Notes: generated from the sequence alone by a model not told the origin. A stretch of 64,000 bases of DNA from PALG01 sp964495885 (GCA_964495885.1 CAZBWO010000016.1:1-64000), one strand, 5' to 3'; positions 26,707 through 34,571 are shown, numbered from the stretch's first letter. Made by a program: numbers and translations.

Positions 26707-26774
26707 TGTCATTCAGAGCTCCGATTTTTCGGGGCGAAGAATCTCAGGGATTCCTTACGCTGTTCGGAATGACA
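26707..26774. repeat. 68-bp inverted-repeat element (TGTCATTC...GAATGACA)
   Basis: Outer 8-bp inverted repeats enclose smaller internal ones (GAATC...GATTC). No coding capacity. The layout is that of a dispersed palindromic intergenic element. Confidence 0.65.
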
Positions 26775-26776
26775 TT

Positions 26777-26818
26777 TTCTCACTATTCACTAATCACTAT
26801 TCACGATTCACTTCTCAC
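26777..26818 (-). repeat. Heptamer array 5, inverted orientation
   Basis: Six units each ending CAC on the plus strand: TTCTCAC, TATTCAC, TAATCAC, TATTCAC, GATTCAC, TTCTCAC. On the minus strand they read GTGAGAA, GTGAATC and similar, the same family as arrays 1 and 3. Confidence 0.85.
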
Positions 26819-26825
26819 TACCAAA

Positions 26826-26891
26826 CCATACACTTCCCATACATTATCCATACACTATCCATACATTATCCATACACTATCCATGCTGTTA
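26826..26891 (-). repeat. 11-nt-period array B, inverted orientation
   Basis: Units CCATACACTTC, CCATACATTAT, CCATACACTAT, CCATACATTAT, CCATACACTAT and a degenerate CCATGCTGTTA. On the minus strand they read as TATGGATAGTG and similar, matching the TATGG units of the array at 60526-60558. Confidence 0.88.
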
Positions 26892-26923
26892 GAACCCACC
26901 AAATATGCACCTAGAATCACTTT

Positions 26924-26941
26924 CCCCCCTTCGAAGGGGGG
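26924..26941. repeat. 18-nt perfect palindrome CCCCCCTTCGAAGGGGGG
   Basis: A perfect palindrome followed by CTAGGGGGGATG. It belongs to the C/G-run palindromes scattered between genes; a second, weaker relative is at 26010. Confidence 0.7.
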
Positions 26942-26962
26942 CTAGGGGGGATGTTTTCCAAC

Positions 26963-26990
26963 CTTTCACCATTCACGTCTCACGATTCAC
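26963..26990 (-). repeat. Heptamer array 6 beside the isomerase promoter
   Basis: Units CTTTCAC, CATTCAC, GTCTCAC, GATTCAC on the plus strand. The array ends 10 nt before the -7 box of the isomerase gene and so covers the -33 region. Confidence 0.8.
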
Positions 26991-27000
26991 CAATAATCCC

Positions 27001-27008
27001 TACCTTTG
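27001..27008 (+). promoter_or_regulatory. -7 box of the cyclophilin-FKBP gene
   Basis: TACCTTTG matches TAnnTTTG, 23 nt before the ATG. No TTG is present in the -33 zone, which is occupied by heptamer array 6. Confidence 0.5.
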
Positions 27009-27031
27009 CCGCTCATTTAAACACACAGACC

Positions 27032-27964
27032 ATGCAAGACGGTATTTATGCTAAATTCCATACCCCAAAAGGGGAAATTCTCGTACAACTTACCCATGAA
27101 GAAACACCCGGCACCGTAGGGAACTTCGTGGCCCTCGCAGAAGGCAAACTGGCCAATGACGCCAAGCCAGAGGGGAAGCCGTACTATAACGGACTTACCT
27201 TTCACCGGGTTATTCCAGACTTTATGATTCAAGGGGGAGACCCTTCCGGAACCGGCGCAGGTGGCCCCGGCTACCAATTTGATGATGAGTTCCATCCCAA
27301 TCTTACACACAACGGCCCTGGGGTATTGTCCATGGCCAATGCAGGCCCCGGTACCAATGGGAGTCAGTTTTTTATCACCCACGTGGAAACGCCTTGGCTA
27401 GACAATAAACACACCGTCTTCGGAAAGGTAGTGGAAGGGCAGGACATAGTAGACGCCATTGCACAGGGCGATACCATGGACGCCGTAGAGATCCTTCGGG
27501 TAGGTGCCGAAGCCGAAGCATGGAATGCAGTGGAGGCGTTTAGACAGTTCCAAGGAGCAAAGGAAGCTCGGGAAGCTGCTGCTAAAAAGGCCCAAGAGGA
27601 ATTGCTTACCAGTATTTCCGAAGGGTTCCAACAAACCGATAGTGGCTTACGTTACCAGATCATTCAGCAGGGAAGTGGCGCCCAAGCCGAAAAAGGCAAG
27701 ACCGTCGCTGTGCATTACAAAGGGATGTTCCCAGACGGACAGGTATTTGATAATTCCTACCAACGCGGAAACCCTATTGAATTTCCCGTAGGCATGGGCA
27801 ATGTTATCCCCGGATGGGACGAGGGCATCCAACTCCTGAAAGTAGGGGACAAGGCCCGTTTTGTGATTCCTTCCCATTTGGCCTATGGCAAGCGTGGAGC
27901 CGGTGGGGTAATTCCTCCAGATGCTACCCTTGTCTTCGACGTAGAACTCATGGATGTAAAGTAA
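27032..27964 (+). CDS. Two-domain peptidyl-prolyl isomerase (cyclophilin plus FKBP)
   Basis: A 310-residue protein from the ATG at 27032, where similarity to cyclophilin begins. Residues of about 1-165 are a cyclophilin domain (FHRVIPDFMIQGGDP, NGSQFFITHVETPWLD, HTVFGKVVEGQDIVD). After a short Ala/Glu-rich helical linker (about 172-195), residues of about 205-310 are an FKBP domain (VAVHYKGMFPDGQVFD, IPGWDEGIQLLKVGDKA, AYGKRGAGGVIPP). Catalytic residues of both isomerase types look intact. No signal peptide is visible, so it should act in the cytoplasm, speeding proline isomerisation. The fusion is known in Bacteroidota. The gene is monocistronic. Confidence 0.93.
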   Translation: MQDGIYAKFHTPKGEILVQLTHEETPGTVGNFVALAEGKLANDAKPEGKPYYNGLTFHRVIPDFMIQGGDPSGTGAGGPGYQFDDEFHPNLTHNGPGVLSMANAGPGTNGSQFFITHVETPWLDNKHTVFGKVVEGQDIVDAIAQGDTMDAVEILRVGAEAEAWNAVEAFRQFQGAKEAREAAAKKAQEELLTSISEGFQQTDSGLRYQIIQQGSGAQAEKGKTVAVHYKGMFPDGQVFDNSYQRGNPIEFPVGMGNVIPGWDEGIQLLKVGDKARFVIPSHLAYGKRGAGGVIPPDATLVFDVELMDVK

Positions 27965-27999
27965 CCAAGTTTACAACTAATAAGGGCTGTCTAGCGCAA

Positions 28000-28216
28000 T
28001 GATTCTAAACTCTATTCGGGCAACGCCCGAAAGTATTGGCCCTCAGAAAGGCTTCCGTAAGCTTCAAGGAGCCAGAGCGTAAAGCAGCTTGTGTTGTTCG
28101 AAGGCTCCGAAGGAGACTAGGTTAACAAGCTGTAGTGAAGGCGACGTAGCAAGCTAGGAAGGGTTTGTGCAGGCCTAGACCTTTTTGGTTCTTTTTGCGG
28201 CAATGGCAAAAAGAAC
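28000..28216. repeat. Intergenic region with palindromic repeat remnants
   Basis: The 310-bp gap after the isomerase gene holds no reading frame. It contains a hairpin TTCGGGC-AAC-GCCCGAA near 28015-28031, paired GAAGGCTCCGAAGGAG-like motifs, and at 28188-28216 a perfect 11-bp inverted repeat GTTCTTTTTGC/GCAAAAAGAAC with a 7-nt loop. The whole looks like a dispersed non-coding element, a kind common between flavobacterial genes; relatedness to other copies cannot be tested here. Confidence 0.55.
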
Positions 28217-28230
28217 ATAAGAAATAATTG

Positions 28231-28263
28231 AAAAAATGCCTCTCAATTTGGGAGGCATTTTTT
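28231..28263 (+). terminator. Terminator-like hairpin before the DinB-family gene
   Basis: AAAAAATGCCTC and GGAGGCATTTTTT form a 12-bp stem with a T-run. It lies 267 bp after the isomerase stop and just 12 bp before the next start codon, so it may terminate upstream reading or lie in the leader of the DinB gene. Confidence 0.75.
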
Positions 28264-28274
28264 ATTTTTAGTCT

Positions 28275-28799
28275 ATGGAACTAGACCCACTTAAATTTCC
28301 CATAGGAGCGTTCAATCCTCCGGAAGTAATTTCAAAGGAACAACTCACGGAAGCCATTCGTGTACTGGAAGTATTCCCACAGCAATTGCACCATTTGGTA
28401 GACGGACTCCCAGAGGATGTGTTAGACCAGCCTTATAGGCCAGGGGGATGGACGATGCGGCAGTTGGTGCATCATATTTCAGATAGCCATCATCATTGCT
28501 ATAACCGCATCCGTTGGACCCTCACGGAAGATACGCCCACCATCAAGGCGTATGACCAGGATGCCTTTGCCAGCCTTGCAGACTACACGGAAGCACCTAT
28601 TGCTTGGTCTTTAGCACATTTGGAAGCCTTACACCAAAAGATTGTGTATATCCTTCAAAACCTCACTGATGCACAATGGGAGCGTAGCTTTGTACACCCA
28701 GAGACGGGGAAGAAGCTATCCATGAAAGTATTGGCATTGATGTACGCATGGCACAGTCAGCACCACTTTGCCCACCTAGAGAACGCGCTGGACGCTTAG
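28275..28799 (+). CDS. DinB/YfiT-family putative bacillithiol S-transferase
   Basis: A 174-residue four-helix-bundle protein of the DinB superfamily. The three metal-binding histidines are in QLVHHISDSHHH (H66/H67 region) and in AWHSQHHFAHL (about 157-165). The GGWTMRQLVHH start of the motif is typical of the YfiT/BstA group, which couple bacillithiol to electrophiles such as antibiotics. Cytoplasmic, metal-dependent. The thiol cofactor is inferred from family and lineage, not seen here. Its stop overlaps the 3' end of a convergent thioredoxin-like gene by 4 nt. Confidence 0.85.
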   Translation: MELDPLKFPIGAFNPPEVISKEQLTEAIRVLEVFPQQLHHLVDGLPEDVLDQPYRPGGWTMRQLVHHISDSHHHCYNRIRWTLTEDTPTIKAYDQDAFASLADYTEAPIAWSLAHLEALHQKIVYILQNLTDAQWERSFVHPETGKKLSMKVLALMYAWHSQHHFAHLENALDA

Positions 28800-29353
28800 G
28801 ATTTCCACTTGATGTTACACCCCATGCTGGGCTTTTGGTCTTTGCGTTGAGGGTGGTTGTTGAGGATATTATCCAAGGCCTCCCGAAGGTCCCTACCATT
28901 TACGGGAATACCATTCCCAGGGCGGGAGTTATCCAATTGCCCACGATACACCAGTTTTAGATCGGCATCAAATACGTAGAAGTCGGGCGTACACGCCGCA
29001 TCATATTCCTTTGCCACCTCTTGGCTTTCGTCATAGAGATAGGGGAAGGGGTAGTCGTTCTTTTGGGCGGTACGGTACATTTCCTCTGGGCCGTCCTGTG
29101 GGTAGTTGTCCACATCATTGCTACTAATGGCCACAAAACCAAAACCAGTGACACGATAGTCATTACAGACCCGTACTATTTCCTCATTTACGTGCTTTAC
29201 ATAGGGGCAGTGGTTGCAGATGAACATCACAACCGTGCCTTTTTCGCCTTGTAGGTCTTCCAGATGGTACCAGTTTTTGGTCACGGTATCCTGCAAGTAG
29301 AAATGTGGGGCTTTGGTACCCAGCGGAAGCATATTGGAGGGGGTTAATGCCAT
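28796..29353 (-). CDS. Thioredoxin-fold redox protein (AhpC/TSA type)
   Basis: A 185-residue cytoplasmic protein with a peroxiredoxin-like thioredoxin fold. The CxxC motif is ICNHCPYVKHV (C46, C49), typical of the bacterial 'CNHCPYV' subgroup. FVAISSNDVDNYPQDGP and YDAACTPDFYVFD (cis-Pro region) follow in order. No signal peptide. Start could also be Met8 (MLPLGTKAPHF). Family members probably reduce disulphides or peroxides; the partner is unknown. It faces the DinB gene tail to tail with a 4-nt overlap. Confidence 0.88.
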   Translation of the reverse strand: MALTPSNMLPLGTKAPHFYLQDTVTKNWYHLEDLQGEKGTVVMFICNHCPYVKHVNEEIVRVCNDYRVTGFGFVAISSNDVDNYPQDGPEEMYRTAQKNDYPFPYLYDESQEVAKEYDAACTPDFYVFDADLKLVYRGQLDNSRPGNGIPVNGRDLREALDNILNNHPQRKDQKPSMGCNIKWKS

Positions 29354-29426
29354 GGTGTCTTTTTTACAAAGTTAGTTGAAAAAAGCCGAAGAATGTTACA
29401 GTTTTACCCCAAGTGTTTGCAAGGGG

Positions 29427-31067
29427 CTAGGCTTCGCTGTCTACCGTATCGGTCACTACGAAATAGCGTGGGTCGTCTATGGCATTTTCTATAACGTCCT
29501 CAAACTCCGGATTGCGTTTCAGCAGTAATTCCTTACAATCTGGACTAAGGTGCGTAAGCTTTACCTTTTTGCCCAAAGCAATGTATTTATTGGCTACATT
29601 CCGAAGGGCTTCCACCCCAGAGTGGTCGGTAACCTTAGACTCCATAAAGTCAATCTCTACGGAATCTGGGTCTTCTGCATAGCTAAACTTATTGTTGAAG
29701 GCTGTGGTAGACCCGAAAAAGAGTGGCCCCCATATTTCGTAGACCTTGGTGCCATTTTCCTTAAAGCGTTTTCGTGCACGGATCATGGTGGCATTCTTCC
29801 ACGCAAACACCAATGCCGAAATAATCACCCCTGTAATCACCGCAATAGCGAGGTCTTTCCATACGGTTACTGCGGAAACCGTAAGCAGGACAAAGGCATC
29901 TGCAAGCGGTATTTTATGCAGTATCCTGAAGCTACTCCAGGCGAAGGTTCCAATCACCACCATAAACATTACGCCTACCAAGGCAGCAATGGGGATTTGT
30001 TCAATAAGGGGGGCGGCAAAGAGGATAAAGCAAAGCAATGCAACGGCGGCAACTATTCCAGAGAGTCTTCCGCGACCACCAGAGGTTACGTTGATGATGG
30101 ATTGCCCAATCATGGCACAACCGCCCATTCCGCCAAAGAGTCCGTTAAGCATATTCGCCCCGCCCTGTGCGACACATTCACGGTTACCGCTTCCACGGGT
30201 TTCGGTGAGTTCATCTATGAGGTTGAGGGTCATGAGTGATTCTATAAGTCCTACGGCTGCAAGGATAAAGGCTGTGGAAAGGATTAGGTCCCAGTGGCCT
30301 TCCATGGTATTAAAAAAACTAGGAAGGTCCCATTGCAGGGTTGGTAGGGAACCTTTTAATCCGCTACCACCCCCTTCACGGATAAAGGAACCTACGGTAC
30401 TTACGTCCAGCTTCCCGAAGATGGTAATGCACGCCACCACGATAATGGCGATAAGTGCTGCGGGTATTTTCTTGGTTAATTTAGGCAGCCCAAACATGAT
30501 GCCCATAGTAAGGGCAATGAGGGCAAGCATGATGTAAAGTGATTGCCCCTGAATCCATGAAGTTTCCCCATTCACGGTTGTTTTGAACATGCCCAATTGG
30601 GAAATAAAGATCACAATGGCGAGTCCGTTCACAAACCCCATCATCACGGGATGCGGGATAAGTCTTACAAACTTCCCAAGGCGTAATACCCCAGCAGAAA
30701 CCTGAATCGCCCCAACGATGAGAAGGGTAATGAAGAGCCATTGCAGCCCAAGGTTTTCCACCGGATTGGCAAGTGCCATACCCACTTCATTCCCTTTTTG
30801 AATGAGATGCACCATGACTACTGCCATGGCCCCTGTAGCCCCACTAATCATTCCCGGGCGGCCACCAAAGATGGAAGTGACCAATCCCATCATAAACGCT
30901 CCATAGAGTCCAACCATGGGGTCTATTCCTGCGACGAAGGCAAAGGCTACCGCTTCGGGGACTAGGGCTAGGGCTACGGTAATCCCGGAAAGGATATCGT
31001 TTTTAGGATTTTGGGTAACGCTTAGGACGGCTTTCTTTAGCATGGTTTTGGGCTTAAAAAGCGGCAA
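29427..31067 (-). CDS. SulP-family inorganic anion transporter with STAS domain
   Basis: A 546-residue inner-membrane carrier. About 10-12 membrane segments (about 25-420) include the SulP signature near the start (ALALVPEAVAFAFVAGIDP, GLYGAF) and repeated GG/GMGGCAMIGQSIIN segments. A C-terminal STAS domain (about 435-535, GPLFFGSTTAF, VEIDFMESKVTDHSGVEAL) follows. Transport of sulfate or bicarbonate is the family range and cannot be decided from sequence. The start may be Met9. Several long open frames on the other strand are shadows. It is monocistronic. Confidence 0.93.
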   Translation of the reverse strand: MPLFKPKTMLKKAVLSVTQNPKNDILSGITVALALVPEAVAFAFVAGIDPMVGLYGAFMMGLVTSIFGGRPGMISGATGAMAVVMVHLIQKGNEVGMALANPVENLGLQWLFITLLIVGAIQVSAGVLRLGKFVRLIPHPVMMGFVNGLAIVIFISQLGMFKTTVNGETSWIQGQSLYIMLALIALTMGIMFGLPKLTKKIPAALIAIIVVACITIFGKLDVSTVGSFIREGGGSGLKGSLPTLQWDLPSFFNTMEGHWDLILSTAFILAAVGLIESLMTLNLIDELTETRGSGNRECVAQGGANMLNGLFGGMGGCAMIGQSIINVTSGGRGRLSGIVAAVALLCFILFAAPLIEQIPIAALVGVMFMVVIGTFAWSSFRILHKIPLADAFVLLTVSAVTVWKDLAIAVITGVIISALVFAWKNATMIRARKRFKENGTKVYEIWGPLFFGSTTAFNNKFSYAEDPDSVEIDFMESKVTDHSGVEALRNVANKYIALGKKVKLTHLSPDCKELLLKRNPEFEDVIENAIDDPRYFVVTDTVDSEA

Positions 31068-31198
31068 AGATACTAGTTTCCATCAAGGGAACGAAAATTT
31101 TCGTAATCTATTCCAAAGGCATTTCATGCGTGCTAATTAAATGCTAAACTTTTGCCTGTCTGTGGATTTGGACGTATTTTAAAGGAAATACTATTGCC

Positions 31199-31501
31199 AT
31201 GAAAAACGCTTATGATTCCTTGTCACTTGCCATTTCCGAACTTCAAAAGGAAGGCTACACCGAAGATTTCAATTTACATGCAGACGGATTGGAATCCAAA
31301 AGCGCGAAAGCCATTTGGAAAGCCCACGAGTTGGAGGTGGTGAAATACTACCGTTTTGAAGGAATGACCAATCCGGGGGACAGTTCCATTCTTTATGTGA
31401 TAGAGACCAATGACGGTATGAAAGGACTTTTGGTGGATGCCTATGGTGCTGAAAGTGGCCAGATTCCCAAAGCCATGTTGGATAAACTTCGGCTTCGGTA
31501 G
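31199..31501 (+). CDS. Conserved 100-residue cytoplasmic protein
   Basis: A small alpha/beta protein without signal or membrane segment: an N-terminal helix (SLSLAISELQKEGY), a HADGL turn, then strands (YYRFEGM, SSILYVIETNDGMKGLLVDAYG) and a short C-terminal helix (AMLDKLRLR). It resembles a family sometimes labelled phosphoribosylpyrophosphate synthetase in flavobacterial annotations, but it is far too short for that enzyme and lacks its motifs, so the label should not be used. Function unknown. Confidence 0.8.
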   Translation: MKNAYDSLSLAISELQKEGYTEDFNLHADGLESKSAKAIWKAHELEVVKYYRFEGMTNPGDSSILYVIETNDGMKGLLVDAYGAESGQIPKAMLDKLRLR

Positions 31502-31519
31502 GCTTATTACCACATTTCC

Positions 31520-34042
31520 CTACATTTCCTCTCCAAAGTAAATCGCATTCATCAACAACTTGTTGGTACCGTACCAAAATGCCCTAAAGTTGGTATTGTC
31601 TGTAAAATAAATAATTCGTCCACTCCCTTTTCGCTGTACTTTAAACGGCACCGTGTTTTTGAGCAATGCTAGGTTTTCTTCGGAAATATAGCCGCTTAAC
31701 AACGGACTTCCGGTATACTGAATTGGATTGTTGTAGCTGTCCTTATCTGCTTCCACAAACAAGGTGGTATTTCTAAAAAGCGGAAGTGTATTGTTTTTGA
31801 ACCCAAAAGCAATAGGGTGGGAGCGGTCTAGTTTCGCTTCAAATATGGCTCCGCCAATTACCTGCGCCCCTCTAAATTTACTTCGGTTTTCAAAAGAAAC
31901 GTTGGTAGCAGTGTCTTTCCGTTCCTTGAAGGTGAGCTTCATTAGCTTATTTTTTTCCAGCCATCTTCCTGCATTCCGAAAGGCAATAAGCGTCCCCCCG
32001 TCTTTTGCCCATTTTTCCAATGCTTCCGTAGCATCAGAATCGGGGCCGCTTCCCCAGGTTGCCGGTACAATGATATCGGTATACGAAGAGAGATCTGCCC
32101 AACGTAGATTATTTACATCCAGCTTGGTGAGGGTGATATTGTACCGTGTATCCATCAAATGCCAGATTTCCCCAGCATCATAGCTACTAATTCCTTCGCC
32201 AACCAATACCGCTATTTTTTGTGGATGTACGGTTTCAAACTCCCTGCTTCCCAAATCGATTCCCTGTGCCAATCCCGTTTGCACGGAAGTAATATCTACG
32301 GAACATTCCTTGGCTACTTTCGTGAGGAATTGCTGTAATCCCGAAGCGTCCAATTTCTGGTTTTGTGAGGGAATTAAAAGTGTTCCGTAGTCATATTGGT
32401 TTCCTTCCAGTTGGAATGGTTGTAGGGCAACTTTCACCCTAATTCCGTCTTCATGAAGCAAATTGAGGGCTTTAGGGCTGTAGTATTCATGCCATTCCAT
32501 AAGATAGGCATAGGCATTGCCTTGAGGAACTTTTGCGGCTCTCATTTGTAGATCCTGTACTACATTTCCAGCTTTTGCCATGGTGGTTTCAGCATAATCT
32601 AAGTTAAAAGCCAGTGGGAAGGTCCATGCACTAATGTCATAGAACAAACTATCCTGAAATTGGGTACGCTTTTCAAACATGGCATTGATAAGACGATGTT
32701 GCCGTTGGTTTTTGGGGACCACGTAGGCATAGCCCTTTTTGAATTGTTTTCCGTTGCTACTAAAATCCTGTTGCAATTCATGAAAGGCGATTTTGTGACG
32801 TTGGAGGATTTCCGCAAGATGATAGGTTTTCGCTGCGTCTTTTTCATCCCCAAAAACGATGGCTCCAGAAGCTTTGGCCGCTTCGTTTCGGGCATTGATG
32901 AAAAACTGCCTTTGGTAGTCCAATAAATCCTTCCGAAGGGAAACAGCTGCTGCCAAGGTAGAGCGGGCAGCCGTAAACTGATTTCGGATGGTAAACGGGA
33001 AGGTGAGGACGCCATTATCACTTTCCTGTGCATGTCCGCGGGAGGATGCTTGCTCAAATAAAATTCCCACTCCGCCATTGATATCTGGAAAACTAGAGCC
33101 CTTTCCGTAGTAAAAATCGTCATAGTCTTCTTCAGAATAGTACAGACTGCCTATGCCATCGAAGGCTTTGGCATGAAAGGTCCCAATGAGCGCTGTAAGT
33201 TCCTGATTGCGTTGTGGTGTAAGCGGATGCGTTCTGGAGGGAATGCCTGGCTGAAAAAAGAAGGTAGAATTGGTGCCCATTTCGTGATGATCTGTAAGGA
33301 TGTTGGGGTACCATTCATGGAAGGTTTTGATACGTGCCCTACTTTCCGGAAGCTGCGCCGGAAGCCAATCGCGGTTCAAATCGAACCAATAATGATTGGT
33401 TCTTCCGCCGGGCCAAACTTCGTTGTATTCACGGTCATTAGGGTCTGGATTGATGTTTTGTGCTTTATGCGTATTGGCCCAAGTGGAAAATCGTTGGAGC
33501 CCGTCTGGGTTAAAGGAGGGATCAAATAAAATAATGAGGTCATTTAATAATTGATCTATTTCCCTGCCTTGTGCAGCAGCAAGATGATACGCCATTGCGA
33601 GTGCTGCATTGGAGCCACTGGGTTCGTTTCCGTGAATGGAAAAGCCTTGGTAGACTACCACTGGCATCTCATTGGTATTTGGGGTAGTAGTACTGTTTTC
33701 TATTAAGCTTAGATGTGCCTTTTGGATATTGCTAAGGTTTTGGTGATTGTTTGGAGACGTGATGGTTAACAATAAAAGCGGACGATCCTCAAAGGTTGTC
33801 CCTCTATTTTCTATGGTGATACGGTCACTGGCATTGGCAAGGGCGTACATGTAATATACCAGTTTATCATGCGTTACATGCCATGCACCTACCTCATGGC
33901 CTAAGATTTCCTTTGGGGTAGGAATGGCACTATTGTAGGTAATATTCTGTGGTAAGTAATAGTCAAGGCTTATGGAATTCTCCTGTGCGGAAAGCCCTAG
34001 GGATATAAAAGTGATGAATAGAACGGTAAGGAATTGCTTCAT
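31520..34042 (-). CDS. Secreted M14-family zinc carboxypeptidase-like protein
   Basis: An 840-residue exported peptidase. Signal peptide about 1-20 (ending LSAQ). The M14 catalytic domain (about 45-370) has HGNE (H137, E140) as the zinc ligand pair, a third ligand in DHHEM (about 252), substrate-binding Arg in DLNRDW (about 222) and the general base Glu in LFEQASSRG (about 328). The long C-terminus (about 400-840) ends in a ThuA/amidotransferase-like region (DIIVPATWGSGPDSD, GGTLIAFRNAGRWL, GRIIYFTDNTNFRAFW), echoing the C-terminus of the PIG-L protein at 4838. Likely periplasmic or surface peptide hydrolysis. Confidence 0.92.
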   Translation of the reverse strand: MKQFLTVLFITFISLGLSAQENSISLDYYLPQNITYNSAIPTPKEILGHEVGAWHVTHDKLVYYMYALANASDRITIENRGTTFEDRPLLLLTITSPNNHQNLSNIQKAHLSLIENSTTTPNTNEMPVVVYQGFSIHGNEPSGSNAALAMAYHLAAAQGREIDQLLNDLIILFDPSFNPDGLQRFSTWANTHKAQNINPDPNDREYNEVWPGGRTNHYWFDLNRDWLPAQLPESRARIKTFHEWYPNILTDHHEMGTNSTFFFQPGIPSRTHPLTPQRNQELTALIGTFHAKAFDGIGSLYYSEEDYDDFYYGKGSSFPDINGGVGILFEQASSRGHAQESDNGVLTFPFTIRNQFTAARSTLAAAVSLRKDLLDYQRQFFINARNEAAKASGAIVFGDEKDAAKTYHLAEILQRHKIAFHELQQDFSSNGKQFKKGYAYVVPKNQRQHRLINAMFEKRTQFQDSLFYDISAWTFPLAFNLDYAETTMAKAGNVVQDLQMRAAKVPQGNAYAYLMEWHEYYSPKALNLLHEDGIRVKVALQPFQLEGNQYDYGTLLIPSQNQKLDASGLQQFLTKVAKECSVDITSVQTGLAQGIDLGSREFETVHPQKIAVLVGEGISSYDAGEIWHLMDTRYNITLTKLDVNNLRWADLSSYTDIIVPATWGSGPDSDATEALEKWAKDGGTLIAFRNAGRWLEKNKLMKLTFKERKDTATNVSFENRSKFRGAQVIGGAIFEAKLDRSHPIAFGFKNNTLPLFRNTTLFVEADKDSYNNPIQYTGSPLLSGYISEENLALLKNTVPFKVQRKGSGRIIYFTDNTNFRAFWYGTNKLLMNAIYFGEEM

Positions 34043-34067
34043 GATTTCTTAGTTGGATTCTAAAGAT

Positions 34068-34098
34068 AAAAAAACCGCCCCATATGGAGGAGCGGTTT
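34068..34098 (-). terminator. Terminator of the DUF3276 gene
   Basis: On the minus strand AAACCGCTCC pairs with GGGGCGGTTT around CATAT, followed by Ts, about 25 bp after the stop codon. Confidence 0.8.
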
Positions 34099-34122
34099 GA
34101 AATATAAAGTAAGTAGGGTTGT

Positions 34123-34482
34123 TTAAATATCGTCAAAATCGACATCGGTAAAGGAAGAAGTAGTTGTTTCCGTTTCTTCTGAATCATCATCGTCATCTTC
34201 CCTTTTGTAATCTTTTTGGTGGCGTTCACTAATGACTTCCTGTCCTTTTTCATCGAAAATATAGTCAATCATTTCCGCTAGATTGTCTTTAAATTCGCTG
34301 AAGTCTTCCTTGTACAAATAGATTTTGTGTTTTTTGTAGTGGTAGGAACCGTCGTCGTTGGTAAACTTTTTGCTTTCGGTAATGGTTAGGTAATAATCCC
34401 CAGCTTTGGTTTCACGTACATCAAAGAAATAGGTTCTTCTTCCGGCACGCATCACTTTCGAATAAATTTCATCTTTCTCCAT
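34123..34482 (-). CDS. DUF3276 (PUR-alpha-like) nucleic-acid-binding protein
   Basis: A 119-residue cytoplasmic protein. The PUR-like repeat covers about residues 6-75 (SKVMRAGRRTYFFDVRETK, YYLTITESKK, HKIYLYKEDFSEFKDNL). Bacterial PUR-domain proteins bind single-stranded DNA and RNA as dimers. The C-terminal 35 residues are acidic and low-complexity (DDDDDSEETETTTS). Family function in Bacteroidota is not established. Located between its terminator and the ABC exporter gene, on the same strand with about 90 bp between. Confidence 0.88.
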   Translation of the reverse strand: MEKDEIYSKVMRAGRRTYFFDVRETKAGDYYLTITESKKFTNDDGSYHYKKHKIYLYKEDFSEFKDNLAEMIDYIFDEKGQEVISERHQKDYKREDDDDDSEETETTTSSFTDVDFDDI

Positions 34483-34571
34483 CGTGTGTTACAGACTCTT
34501 TAGTTGATTTTAATTTTTTCTTAACATAAAGCCAAAAATCTAAAAAAAAACCAAATAAGCAAAACAAACCC

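Larger units (their letters stand above)
25627..27031. repeat. 1.4-kb gene-free nest of short repeats
   Basis: No reading frame here looks like a gene: the few open frames are built of repeat units. The stretch holds 7-nt-period arrays, two 11-nt-period arrays, a duplicated AT-rich 31-mer and several palindromes (listed separately). It lies between the AT-rich HEPN-like gene and the peptidyl-prolyl isomerase gene, and reads as a place where small repeat families accumulate. Confidence 0.85.

Noticed and set aside
26696..26914. A 72-residue plus-strand open frame
   Set aside because: Its Ser/His/Thr-rich sequence is only the translation of heptamer array 5 and 11-nt array B.
29550..30537. Two long plus-strand frames opposite the SulP gene (229 and 263 residues)
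   Set aside because: Antisense shadows of a conserved gene; no signal of independent coding.
31199..31501. Phosphoribosylpyrophosphate synthetase
   Set aside because: Only 100 residues and none of the enzyme's motifs are present.
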